From Salvator merianae (Eukaryota > Chordata > Lepidosauria > Squamata > Teiidae), in NCBI GenBank assembly GCA_003586115.2, contig QVOM02000049.1, forward strand, positions 24,133,514-24,197,513: DNA of 64,000 nt, read 5' to 3'. Below are positions 23,646 through 36,141 of this stretch, one piece after another. Positions within the stretch are counted from its first letter, which is position 1. Every line of letters begins with the position of its first letter. The notes below the pieces were generated by a model. It saw nothing but the letters and a program-made list of their open reading frames with translations, did not search any database and had not been told where the DNA came from. Made by a program: the position numbers and the translations under genes.

Positions 23646-25250
23646 TACATCCAGGTGTAGTTGGCTTCCAATTGGGACATACATTTAAGAAAGGGAAGTT
23701 TAATAATAATGGCAACCAAAGAAGCCAGAGACAGCTTCCTGCAGTTCTTTTTAAAGATCCTAGACAGGCAGATTTTGGGGAAAGTAATAGCAAGCAACAA
23801 TAGCTCTGAAATACTGTAACTAAAAGTTTGTGCACAGTTTCGCTCACAACCTCAAGTAGGATTCTTATCTCACTCATAGAACTGCACTTTCTTGAGGTTT
23901 CTGGGAATAAATGCAGTACAGTAGCTGTTGTTCCCACTGATTAGGTCATGGAAACTAGCTTGAGATTTCCATAGAACTGAAACAGCAATCTGGCCAGTGT
24001 TAAAAACCTCCTCTCCCTGACCTTTTCAGGGCAGGGTTGGGGATACAATAAGGAAAAAAGAGAAATTTGGATTCGTTTATGGAGTTATTTCAGGAAAATG
24101 GAGGAAAAGATAGATGGAGATTACTTGATTTTCCAAGGCGATGCAACAATGTCTAGATTCTTAGTAAGAAGGATAACTTTGACCCCAATTATATATTTTT
24201 CCATGTAAATTTCCAAACTATTTTTAAGGAAAACTAATGCTTCAATTGCAAAGGGTTACCGAATAGGCATAAGCTGAAAATGACCAAAATACTGTTGAAG
24301 CCCTGAAAACATGACGTAGCTCAGTGTCACCAAAGTGAATTACAGAAAAATGATAAAGTATTTAAAACAGTATTTTCCAAGCAGCTTCCACTTCCATATT
24401 GCCTCTTTCAATTGTGTGACAGGGATAATATCACAGTCTACTGACATAAATCCTACCAGGTCTATTGCTGAAATCTAAGGATTCCGATTACGCTGTATAA
24501 TGAACAGCATCTGCTTTCATCTCAGACACAGCAGGGATGAAGCAAGAGACATCATTCAAGATGTAACAAATGAATCAGCAACCAACATGGAACAGTATGC
24601 CTTTTAGTGGGAAAGATGATGGAAAGGCACAAGCAAAATGCTTTAAACAAAAACATCTGCATGCATGTGTAAGATAACCTAACATGTGGAAGATTTTTTT
24701 AAAAAATCAATCTGAAATAGACTATTGGGTCAAAGTGTTTACTATGAATGGTTAATAGCCCCCAACCCACAAGGGCTTGATTTTTTCAGTTTGTGAGAAA
24801 CCCTGATTTCAGTTAAGAATATAAGAACCTATGGAGCTATCAAGGATTTATTTTCAAAACTGAGTTTAAAATTTGACCAATTAATTGACACTTTACATTT
24901 AGGGCCTTTCTGCACAGTTGCTCTGTGATTGAAACCAGTGGGTCTGGACCAGTGGGGCACCCTGGTCTGACCATAGCAAGATGTGGTCTGGGACAGCACC
25001 ACCTGCATGACTGTGCTTTAGACAGCAAACCCTGCAGCAGCCCCAAAGCTGGACTGATAAGTTACTTAAATAAATGTATTTAAAATTTAAAAATGGTCAT
25101 CTGCACACCACCTACAATATCTCACGTACCACAAGCTTTAGGATAATTTAAAAATGCTGACTTTATTCCCCCATGCACACATTTTAAGTATGTCCTTATG
25201 GGGAAGGGAGGATGTTTAGTGGTAAGGATATGCATAGAATAGTTTGAATT
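23646..25250. other. Unassigned intronic sequence
   Basis: No gene. A block starting AGGGCCTTTCTGCACAGTTG at 24901 resembles the termini of the unclassified DNA-element family and of 62276-62435, but no right end was found. Confidence 0.4.
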
Positions 25251-25378
25251 CTATCTCTCTCTCTTTCTTCCTTCTTTCCTTCTTGTTGCAGGCACGGCCT
25301 GAAACCAACCTTCCTTCCTTCCTTCCTTCCTTCCTTCCTTCCTTCCTTCCTTCCTTCCTCCTCCCTTATTCCTTCCCT

Positions 25379-25412
<34 letters not shown>
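25251..25412. repeat. Polypyrimidine microsatellite (TC)n, (TTCC)n
   Basis: Compound tract of TC, TTCC and again TC units, almost purely pyrimidine on the plus strand apart from a short interruption around 25283-25305. Confidence 0.95.
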
Positions 25413-25415
<3 letters not shown>

Positions 25416-25500
25416 GAATTTATATCCTGCCCTTCATCTGAAGGTCCCAGAGCAGGTCCCATCAATAAAAATATAAAATAAATAAAATATACCTAAAACA
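25413..25500 (-). mobile_element. L2-type LINE 3' end
   Basis: GAATTTATATCCTGCCCTTC followed by ATCTGAAGGTCCCAGAGCAG and an AATAAA-rich stretch. Matches the starts of the longer L2 copies at 19100 and 38515. The microsatellite abuts it directly. Confidence 0.6.
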
Positions 25501-26159
25501 TATTTAAATTCTTTGCAGCCCATGTATGACAATTTCGTATAACATTTTCTTGTTTCAGAAGTGATTTCTTAACTCAGGAAATGACTGAGATTTATGGAAA
25601 AATATGTGCAAACATTTTCAGCATAGTACTAGGAGTGAGTTCATACCAGTAAGAAACAGAAAGTCCAAAAGCATATGCTCTGAGAAGCAACTTTTTGTCA
25701 AGGTGGGTCTGGAGTTTCTGAGATCTCAGTGAATGACCTCCCACCGTTTTACTCACCTCTGTTTAATTAATCACAGACTATTCTAATCAAGAACATAAAG
25801 CTCTTGAAACTTGTATTTATTTTTAGGACTAATATCAATGTGAAAAAGAATTCAATGGAGTTCTCATGCAAAAAGGTCATACTGTCTGGTTACTGTACTG
25901 AAAGATTAGACTTAAATGCCACAGTACAGTATGTAAACATAATTGTGGCAGCCTAGAACAAAGTGTTGTTAATGCTCTAAGTGTAATACATTAACCTTCT
26001 GCAACAAATTGATAAAGGTACAAAATATGGTAGTGGTGAACTATTTGTAGCAATTATACCAGTCTTTCTTGATTTAATATGTCTGCAAATCTCTTCTTTT
26101 TGAGATAATATTAAATATAAGTCCCCAAAGTAACATACAATTTACAGTTAGAATTAGAA

Positions 26160-26760
26160 TCTGTACTTATTAGTTTTTATACCACCCTTCACTGAAGTCT
26201 CAGGGAAGTGAACAATAAGCATATAAACAGTATAATAAAGAACAATTAAAAGAGAGGGAAAATAAATCATTTAAATAGAAGAAAGTTAAAGCAAAACAAA
26301 AAACATAAAATACAGGAGCAAAATAAAATTAAAAGTAATGGTACAGGCGGAGAAATGTAGCTAATCTAATTAGAAAAAGCCTGGCTGAAAAGGAATGTTT
26401 TAACTAAATGATGGTAAAAGTGTAGTGAGTCTTGGGGGGACAGCTAGACCAAAGTTTGGGGCAACCTGATGGTATTTTTAGGAGGACCTTAATTGACTGG
26501 TAGGCCTGTATGGGAGTAGGCACTCCTTCTGATATTTGGGTCCCAAGCCATGAAGGACTTTAAAAGTCAATACTGGAACCCTGAATTGGGCCCAGAAGTT
26601 TGGTAGCAGTCATGCAGATGTCTGAGGAATGGAGTAACATGTGACTGGCCCAACACACTTGTCAGCAACCTGAATGCAGCATTTTGCACAAGACTTAGCC
26701 TGTGCAAATTATATTTGCAATTTTTTATGTACTAGAGTGTGTCAACCATAAATATTTTAA
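26160..26760 (-). mobile_element. L2 LINE fragment, older copy
   Basis: Collinear with 19100-19640 but more diverged. It has TTTATACCACCCTTCACTGAAG, then the minus-strand equivalents of the LGPKY(L/Q)KE region (26520-26555, GGTCCCAAGCCATGAAGGAC) and of the QNAA/LLTG region near 26660-26700 (ATGCAGCATTTTGCAC). No usable frame remains. Confidence 0.7.
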
Positions 26761-27763
26761 AAATAATTTGTGAAGTGAATGCAACATGAAAAAAAGATAC
26801 AACAATAAACTCAAATAGAATGTGAGGTGACTGGTATTAACAGAAGTTGGAATCAACTTGGATGGTCATCATTTCCCCATTCTTGTTTTAAAAGAAAAGA
26901 ACAGTGCTTATTTTATGATTCTCCACAGGTACATCCTTTAAAATCTATGATGCTCAATCGCTCATAACTATTTTATGCCCCTATTACAAAGTGGTAGGAA
27001 TTACAGGAACAGAAACATTTGTTCTGGAGACTTTTAAATGAGTAGAAGTAAGATCTGAGGGTTGTGAACATGAGATTTTAGAGAGCAGACTGAAGCACTA
27101 TAGAAAAAGAATTTTCTTTCAGACATTATATCAACTTGCATTTCATCAGCTTGCAACATCTAAATAAAGGAAATGTGAGCTGGAAATATACAACCAGCAG
27201 ATCTACAAATAGATGAATAACGTAGTATAAAATTGTTTTAAATAAATAAATAGTGGCCGTAGGTACCTCAGGGCTGGTGGAATTGTGCTGTTGACAGTTT
27301 ATGAATCTGTTATATTGAGCTTTATTAACTATATTACTTCTTTATTTGGGTCATTTTTATGGCTAAATGCAGACTATAAGCTGTCCGAACAAATAACTGT
27401 TTTGCTTAATTGTTTTGTGTTATTTTGCTATTATACACTATTTCATACTAGAGACCTTTATTATAAATGATTGGCATAGATATTCTAACAGTTGTATATG
27501 CCATAACACAGGCTGCTAGACAGCATTGCCCTCTGGATGGCTCATGAACATAAAACAGCAAAATAGCAGTTTCATAAAACAATAACAGGATTTAAAAACC
27601 CTGTGAAAGCAGGGAGAGATAAGAGGCACAGCTTGTCAAAAACATGGTTAAAAATATACAACATTCAAACTGTAGATTATAATTCAGAGATTTATAAATA
27701 ACTGTTTAAAATAAGAACCTGTACTGTTTAGTATAATGATTAGAGAGTAGGACTGCTGCTAAC
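26761..27763. other. Unassigned AT-rich intronic sequence
   Basis: No gene recognised. Short AAATAAATAAATA tract at 27240-27252. Confidence 0.4.
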
Positions 27764-27930
27764 ATGGGATTATCCCAGGGCTATGTTAGGATTGCTGCAT
27801 GAATCCCTGGCAATCCCAACATAGCCCTGAAATATTGGGGCGAAATCCCACGATATTGCTATTCTGGGAAAAACAACTCCCAACTCCCGTTTTCCCAGAA
27901 TAATGATATTGGCTTATCTGTCCCGGGAAC
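27764..27930. repeat. Double inverted repeat, probable MITE
   Basis: Two inverted repeats side by side: GGGCTATGTTAGGATTGC (27778-27795) pairs with 27810-27827, and GATATTGCTATTCTGGGAAA (27852-27871) pairs with 27891-27910. The first extends outward (GGGATTATCCC against GGGATTTCGCCCC). No target duplication identified. Confidence 0.55.
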
Positions 27931-30900
27931 CGCCATCTTGAAACTAGCCATTGCACAAGTCTGCAGCTAAACCATACCGAAAATGCTGCTGCGCATGTGT
28001 GGGATTACCAGCTTCTGGATACTTTGTTCCACTGAAATACCTGGAAGTATGCGCCGCCCCATTGCGGAAGCATGAGCCCAGATGGGTAAGTGCCCATGCT
28101 TGCCCTAGATTCCAGTCTGCTGCCTCTCAGGGATGCCAAGAGGCAATTGTGGGTTTCAAACAAGATCCCACATTTTCTTCCTGCGTTCTGGAGGCAGCCG
28201 CAGGGTCACTTTCATCCAGTTACTGCTTCTCAAAATAAGAATTGTTGTAAGAATAAAATGGGAAGCAGAACTGAAGCTATGGGAAAGGTGGCATCTAAAT
28301 AAAGAAACAAGTCTTTAGCTCACACCAGAATGACCACAGCAAGCATTTGTGCAATCCTCGTGAACCCTTTCTCCCTCATGGTCAAGACTTTTAAGGACTT
28401 TAAGTATCAAAGCCAGTTTTTGAGTTTGACTTTGAAATGGACAGGAGCTACTTTATTGGGTAAAACACAGGCATATGATTAACCCAGTTAAATAATATTC
28501 TTGTAGCTCAATCAGGGTCTTTTTTAGTGAACCCTTTCTTCTCATTATGTGACCAAAGTATTTGAGTTTCTGTTTCAGTAATATTCCACATAATCACACA
28601 GTTGTAATGGTCCTAAACCTGTGCTTCTCCTGATGTGTAGGTGTCCAACAAGTCTTTTGGATTACAACTACTGCCATTCCTGTTGTGACAATTAGACCTG
28701 CTTTGCTAACATGAAGTGGACTCAGAATCATTTGGAAAGCACCAAGATGGGGAAGACGGCTGTTAAAATATAATATTACCTTAAACATCTATGTTTCAAA
28801 ACATATAGATATCTGAGACATGGATGCATTATGATTTACTACTTAAGGCCAAATATAGATAGATATCTGAGACCTAAGCCTATTTGATTAGACATGGATA
28901 TTCATTACCCAGGTGTGAACAAAGGTTTCATTTCTGGTTTCTATTGCTCCCAGCAGGGGTGGAAGGAAAAAAAACAACACCTGTCTCTGTTCTGCTCTTC
29001 ACTGCCAGTTTGTCCCCACCTGCCCATTCAGTTTCACACTGCATTCCTTGTTTATATCAACAGTGCACTTAAACCCAGGGTAAAATGGCCAGTCCCTCAG
29101 AGGGTGACAAAAATATGAAAAGAAGCACTGATCTGGAATTTGTGAAAGTAATGCCTCTAGCTATCCTCAGTTCTGGGAAGGAAGCATATAAATAAATTAA
29201 ACAAAATTAAATATCTCCACACAGAGAATTCGTCATAAGGGGAGGAGGAAGAAGGAGAATGTTTTTACAAATGGGAGCCCATTTCCAAACCGGACAGGAA
29301 AAAGACTCTGCCATGCTGAAATCATATCCAGTGCTCAAATGTAAAACTCAGCACAGCTGGGGAATCTTGCAGCTAGGTGAGCAGCAGCTTGCAACAAAAG
29401 ACAGTGTAAATAAGGGATACTGAAGCTTAATTAGATTCGTGTGAAGGACCATTTATTTTGAGGGGGGGTTGTATGGGGTTGAATTAATGAAAATAAATTA
29501 AATCAATTCAGTCAAGTCTCAAAAAAAACCCCAAAACTTAAAATGCCTGACCTACTATGAACCTTTTAATGAAGCATAAACCTTTAACCTGCCAGAACTA
29601 GCTAAACTCAGTGTTGTGCTATGCAAAAAGGTAAAAAAGTTGAAAAACGTTAGTTCGATTCACATTGGCAAGATTTTTTTTAAAAAACAGCAATAAAGTG
29701 AGCTTTTGTTTGTATGAACTAAACTCAATCCATTTGAAATCAAGATTCAGTGAATAATGTTCTTATTTTAGGTACAGTTAGGTTGTAAAAGTACTTCTAA
29801 CTGCATTAAACCCTAAGCTAACCCCCCCCCCCCAATTCCAGAGAATGTAGGGATTTAGTTCAGATCCTTTTGGTGCAAGCATCACAGATAGGCTGTTTCA
29901 ATAAAGTCTGGTTGTTCCACTGCTTCTAGGAATTAGATATTTTGATAAGAAGCCATATGAACCAAGTTTCATATACAGAAAGACAATTTGAATAGTAATC
30001 ATCACTCACTATCTTGGAGATAGTCGTGCAAAAGATAAATTTCAACAGTAAATTAAATGAACTGCTTTGTGCCCAGGTTTTCATCTTCATGACTCCATCA
30101 CCTCAAGACAGTGTATGGAACACCATGAGAAACAGCAAAAACACATCTGAAAAATGCATACAGAATTGTTTCCAGTGGGAACAGGACACGTCAGATACTC
30201 TAAATTTGAAGTTTAGTGTCAAATTCCTAAGGGCAGATGATACATAGATACCCCACCATGGGCATTTTATAAAAAAAATTGTAATTATAGTTTTTGCACT
30301 CCCAGAAATATATTCCACTTGTGCTCTCCAGCACCTCATTTCCTGAAAAAAAAGACTGATAAATATTTTAAAACTGCATTTTACTTAGATGATTTGGATA
30401 CCATTAATTTTCCTTCTGTAAATCACAGGAATTTGGAAGAAAACAACTGCACACATTTGCTGCATTGTTTTTTTTTTAACAATTAATATCTAGAAATGCC
30501 TCCCTACAAACAGAGTTAGCATTTTTTAAATCCTCTCAGGGACAAAAAACAGAAGTACTATATGATTGGCATGGATCAAGGTATTTGGGAGTGACGGTAT
30601 AGGTATACCACCTTTCCAGACTCCTTTTTGAACTATAACCAAACTAGACAGGTGGCTTACAGGAATATGTTATACCCTGAGAAATATTTTTTTGTGTAAT
30701 TTTATTATGAGGATGAATACTCTTCAGTTTACAGAGGCACTTACCAGATTCTTCCATAATCTCTCTTTAGTTATGCTGTTTAAAAAAGACCTGTTCCAAT
30801 CTTGACAAAGATAGCATATAACCCTCCCCCCCCAAGATTCTATAAATATACTCAGTTCCTTACATGGTGCAAAACCAATCCTCGATCAAGAGAAGTCTGG

Positions 30901-33900
30901 TAGTACAATCAGTGGTCTATGTAACAGTGTACAGTATTTCCCTTTTTATTTTGAACTAAGAATGAAATGAGTCTCACTATTCGTAGTAAAGTATTCAGGT
31001 AGAAGTGATAATTTGTTATATTAGACTGCTTCTTTAAAATTAATATACAGGAATATTGTGCTGAATTTTGCAAAGCCTATAAACTGCACTATTAAATCAA
31101 AAATATGTAGCAAAATATGTAGACTGTAGTAGCAAATTTCTATCCTCATCTGGATAAGATATGTGCCAGTACATTGTCAGCACTGGTGTTATAATTTTCT
31201 TATCTTTATTTTTTGAAGTTTATCTATGATCATAACAAAAATTTGATCTGAAGCTATCTTGAAACACTATCATTAGGTAGTATGTGTAAGCCTAGAAAAA
31301 TTAAAAACATAGGCCAAACGTAAACAAAACAGTTTTCCAGTGGAGCTTAAGATTACAGTGAATCTAGACATTTGACAGAGGTTACTGAATTAAACAGCTG
31401 CATTCTAATTTAGACTGATTATTTTCCCACAAAAGTTAATGGAAGTTTAATTAAGCATATAAAGGTTTGGACTAGTATAAACTGTTCCAGAGATGGGAAC
31501 ACAACACCTGTCTTCTATCTTTTCCCAATACACAGTAATGTGTACATATTTAGGATTCCAGTACCATCAAGAAAACTCACTCCAGATGACAAAAAACAAA
31601 AACAATCCCTAAACCTAAGTAGCAACTGTCCGCTTTTCGTCTTGTAACATGCAGATTCAACCAGTACAAGTAGACTAGAATCTTGTCCAGAAAGATGCCA
31701 TATGGTCTTTATCTGATCACAGCTTGGAGAAGAAAATAGTATTTCCTGTTCTATAGGCTTTATTAAAACTGCCTATTTGCTTTGTCATTTAGAAATCTTC
31801 AGAAAATACTTGTAGCTTAGAAAACCAAGCATTTCTGCATAGTTTCCATGGGGATTGCCCTGGTTGTCTTAATCAGGAAGGATGATGTCTGGGAAAGGAG
31901 GACCTCCAACAGAGGAGAGAGGGCAAACACCGAAAGGGGAGCAGAGAAAAGGAAGTATTTTAAAGAACCAGAAATGCTGCAGACCACCCAGAATAAAAGA
32001 AAAATAATTTGAGCTCATATAGTAGCTAATTGTCCAGTTTTAAGCACTCAAACATTTTGTTGCTGTTGTTGTTTCCCCACACATGAAGGACTTAATTTGC
32101 TTTCAGAGTCTGCAATTTTTTTCCCGCAATTACAGTTATTTTTTATGTTTAATATAGATACATATTAAATCAAGAGCCAAACAATGTAGCAATTAACTGA
32201 AAATCATTATATTTCTCCCATGTAAAATATCAGTACCAAAATATTTCTGCTGCATTGGGCCACATATTCGTGCTGCAAAGTCCAGATTCATCAGTTGCCT
32301 GATGGTGTGTCAATGTGTCAATACACAATGACTATTGGTCCTATGTTACCTTATCTTCCCTGCTTCATGGTTGCCATCCACACACTAGATTTGAGGTGCA
32401 GGATACTAATTATTCCAAAGATTTCAATCTCAGTTACAGGAGTGTGTTAACAGCGTATCCCTTCCCACCCTGAAGGCCATTAATGAAAGGGAATGAAATA
32501 TGGAAAGTATGTATTTTCAGGGTTCTAGACACCACATTCCAGTTAGGTCTCTGATAATGTTTTTAGAGAGTTGACTGGTTGGTTGGTTGGTTGGTTGGTT
32601 GAATGGGCATTAATATAGAGATAATTATTTGTTCTCTCCAAGAAAAGCACGTAAACAGAAAATCTGAACCATACAATTCACAATTAATTATTTATATTAT
32701 GAAGATGGAGATGGTGGGTACCAGACTGCACAGAAACTGCTATTCCCAATACAAGTATCGCTACACTATTTACTAGTAATCTGAACACAGTCATGTAGTC
32801 TCCCATCTAGGATCCCTGCTTACCCCCACTGTAGCTGCAAGGGTATTTTATTCTAAAGAACATCACCCTGTAATTTAAATGAGCATCAGCGGGTTATCCT
32901 GGGTCAGAAGGTACACCTCACCTTAAGAGTTTGTCCAATCTGAATCTGATTATTGGTAATAATCCCCAAGATGGGAGGAAAGTAGAGAACATGGATGTTA
33001 CCAGCACCTGAATAGAAGGCATCTCATCAAAGTCTTTCTTACCATGGTGTGATATTTGTTTTTGTTTTTTTAATTTTGTTTTATGTTGTGGACCTTTCTG
33101 GCATCTTAAGATGGGAAGCAGTATAGAAACATTTTAAACAGATTTTTAAATATAAATGAATGAATGAAATCTTCATTTCTGAATTAGAACATGTAAATAC
33201 AGAACACATACTGTTTAAAAAACCTATGGAATTTCTCGCTGGTAAAGAGACTAGGGCCTTTTAAACCAATGCAAGAAAGCAGGTATCTCCTTCCTGCTCC
33301 CCCAAACTAGTAATTTATTTACACTGTATTTAATGTGAAAGTCATTTTATTCCTTTAAAATAACACTGGTGGCATTTCATCATGTAACTTGATAATGATA
33401 CAAACACACATGCTGAAATGTATACACATGGCTGAAGTCAGTTCCTCTAAAAATTCATGCTGCCTCCATTGCTCAAAGAAAGAACCCTCTCCATCAGGCT
33501 GTTGTAGCCATTTATCAATGCTGATGTCAGATAAACCTCATAATTCACTCACATGCTTGATTACGTTAACAAACACATCAACACCTGGGAGCATTTGGGA
33601 TGCCATGATTCATCATTACTTTACAAGCACCTATGGCAAACATCGCTTATTATGGAATAGAGTTACAACATTCTGTTCTGTTTAACATTTTCTACTGTTC
33701 TTATGCTATATCAGAACAACATTTCCTTTTTTGTTAGATTACTTTATGAAGCCTAGAAGACAAGATGTATTTTTTTCAAAGGAATACGTCTCCCTTTACA
33801 AAATTTTAAATATTAATATTTAAAAGATTTTAAGGGCAGCAAATTGTATTGCTTTTCAATCACATTTGCAGTTTGGTGTTCAATAAACTGATGAAACACA

Positions 33901-35759
33901 AATGCTTACACAATTCACATAATTATGTGAAGCTCACTATGAATCCAGTTTTTTAAATACACTTAGCTCTAATACACAGAATTGCTTATTGTTAAATTAA
34001 TATTTGTAATTTGTAAAATGGCCAGTTTTCAATGTTTGTATTGAAAATGAATATGTGAATAAATATGCTTTGACAGCCATTGTGTCAAAATCTCAGAAAT
34101 CTTCAACTCAGTTGAATCTCAGTGATGTACAGAAACTTAATATGAAACAGGCAGACACTATTAAGGCAATGCTGCTTTAAATAAATGAATTTAAAAAACT
34201 ACAAATAGCAGAGGTTTATTCATTATGTCAGATCTCTCCTCCCCCCTTGATTAATATAACTCTTAACAAGTGTTTGCTTCTACTGCTATCCTGTTTCATT
34301 TTATGCAGATACACACACAAGTGTTTTATGGAAAGGCTTTATTTTCTACCTTACTAGATGTTCTTAAAATCTGAGAACATGCTTGATCCAGTTTTCTCCC
34401 ATATTTTCTCCCTCTAGTCTTATCCTCCTCCATATACTTGGGTGGGCAGATTCATGGGAAGCCTTAGTTTTTAGTATGGCCACCACTAAACATTTTGCTA
34501 CTCTCCTGAAGCACATCTGGGCTTTATATCAGCTCTTTAATTAATCCTCTGTGAAAGCCAAGCTATGACATTTTGACTGGGCAGGCTCCAGCTTTGGACA
34601 GGTCTTGATTTATTGCGACTGAGTCTCAACCAACTTTGATTTATTTCAGCTTTGGGGAGAAGGGCAAGCACTGAACAGAAAAAGCACTGTTGGACACAGA
34701 GCACGTGACACAAAGAAAGGACCTCCAAACTGCTGTGGCCCAAATGACAAATAGTGCAAATAGATGCAATAAAAGGTATTGTGGGTTTTTTTTTTTAAAA
34801 AAATACCTTAGATTATAAATTAGAAAATGAGTCCAAGATATTATCCTGAAAATATGCTGCATGTGTTTAGCAAAGTTCAAGATGTTTGCCGGAAGCGCCA
34901 ATGAAGGAAATTCATGTCTTATCTCTAAGAAAACAATAAATCCCCAGTCACTCATTTGGGTTAATTGCTGCTATCATCTGCATTCAGCAAAATGTAGAGG
35001 AACAGAGCTGATGTTTCCCCCAACTGAGTTGCTTTCATTAGTGAGGATATTCTATTGTCTGCCAATCCAAGGTAGACAGATGTCCTTAAGTATTAATTCT
35101 TCCCTTATCCATTCGAATTTATTTTGATGATTAATCAAATAAGCAAAGTCTGCTGTGTATGAAGAATAGTGCAATAACAACTACATTATTGACTTAAACT
35201 AATGATCATAAATATTTATTATAGAAGTATTACATAGCAAAACTACTCCATAAGGAGGATTCAAGCTTTATTTAAAACATTACAGTTAAAAATAATGTTA
35301 TTGCAGAATCCTGACTGTCTAATGAGGTTATGACTGCATAGGTTTGTTCTCTTGTTTTTTTTATTTTGCTCACCAAAATGTCTTAGGAAATAATTTTACA
35401 ATTACTCTAAGTACTATGTACAGTGAGTCTCAGCACAAGAGTTTATTGCAGTATTGAAATATCGACCAATGAAAAAATAAACTACTTATTTTTTGTTTGA
35501 ATTTTATGTCTGACAAATTATTTTACTTTCTTTGCTGCCATCTAGAACTGTAGACCTAAGAGTTTTAAGAAACAACGATTCTGCAGCTTTGCAGTTCCTG
35601 TAGTTCACTTCCTTCTGTTTATTTGCGATGTGTTCCTCTGTTCCCCTCATGCTTTGCCAGTCACGCTGCCAGTCAGTAAGCTGCTGCCGTATTGTGAGTA
35701 ACTGGAAGCATGCTTTGAATTTGACCAAAACAGAATGGCATAAACCAGTATGGAGACTT
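27931..35759. other. Unassigned intronic sequence, largely repeat-poor
   Basis: No gene recognised over 7.8 kb. Simple features are a (GGTT)n tract at 32576-32601, a C run at 29822-29834 and an L2-tail-like stretch at 33040-33175 (GGGAAGCAGTATAGAAAC then AAATGAATGAATGAAAT). The stretch 33370-34200 and 34860-35130 lacks recognisable transposon sequence and has a mixed, non-repetitive composition, so it is a reasonable place to look for conserved non-coding elements. That is inference only. Confidence 0.4.
32576..32601. repeat. (GGTT)n microsatellite
   Basis: Six to seven GGTT units. Confidence 0.9.
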
Positions 35760-36141
35760 ACGATGAATGAATATCTTTCGGTGAAATACTCAAGATGAGA
35801 GGGAGTTGATAATGTTCAACAATTTAGATTAATTTGGAACCCATGCATAGAGGAATTGAACAGAAGATCTTACACAGATTCAGCTGAAAAGATATTTTTA
35901 AACAGAAGGTTAACATAAGAATGGTGTATAAGGCCTCTAAGATTATGCAATTTTTAAATGAGTAAGTTGTATGGGGACCCACGTGGAAGGCGACACTTAG
36001 AATAGGGTGTCTTTTTGTTTGTTTTGTTTGTTCTTATTGATTTGAGTGTATTGTGTTTTGTTTTGAATACTAGTTTATAGTCAAATATTTGTATATATAT
36101 ATGGATAGAAAATAATAAAATATATTAATAAAGAAAAAAAA
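35760..36141 (+). mobile_element. L1 LINE 3' end
   Basis: A decayed C-terminal ORF2-like stretch (about 35815-35930, frames broken) is followed by a 3' UTR with GTATGGGGACCCACGTGGAAGG and T/G-rich sequence. It ends in ATATATATATGG, AATAATAAAATATATTAATA and an A-rich tail at 36133-36142. The layout matches L1 3' ends at 16560 and 51965. Confidence 0.6.

Noticed and set aside
23554..23937. 127-residue minus-strand frame
   Set aside because: Runs through the GCAT/ACAT microsatellite and shows no protein family resemblance.
25196..25465. Frame with long Glu/Arg/Lys repeats
   Set aside because: Pure translation of a polypurine microsatellite.
33389..33685. 98-residue frame as a possible exon
   Set aside because: No recognised family and no supporting splice pattern; the region is better regarded as a possible conserved non-coding block.
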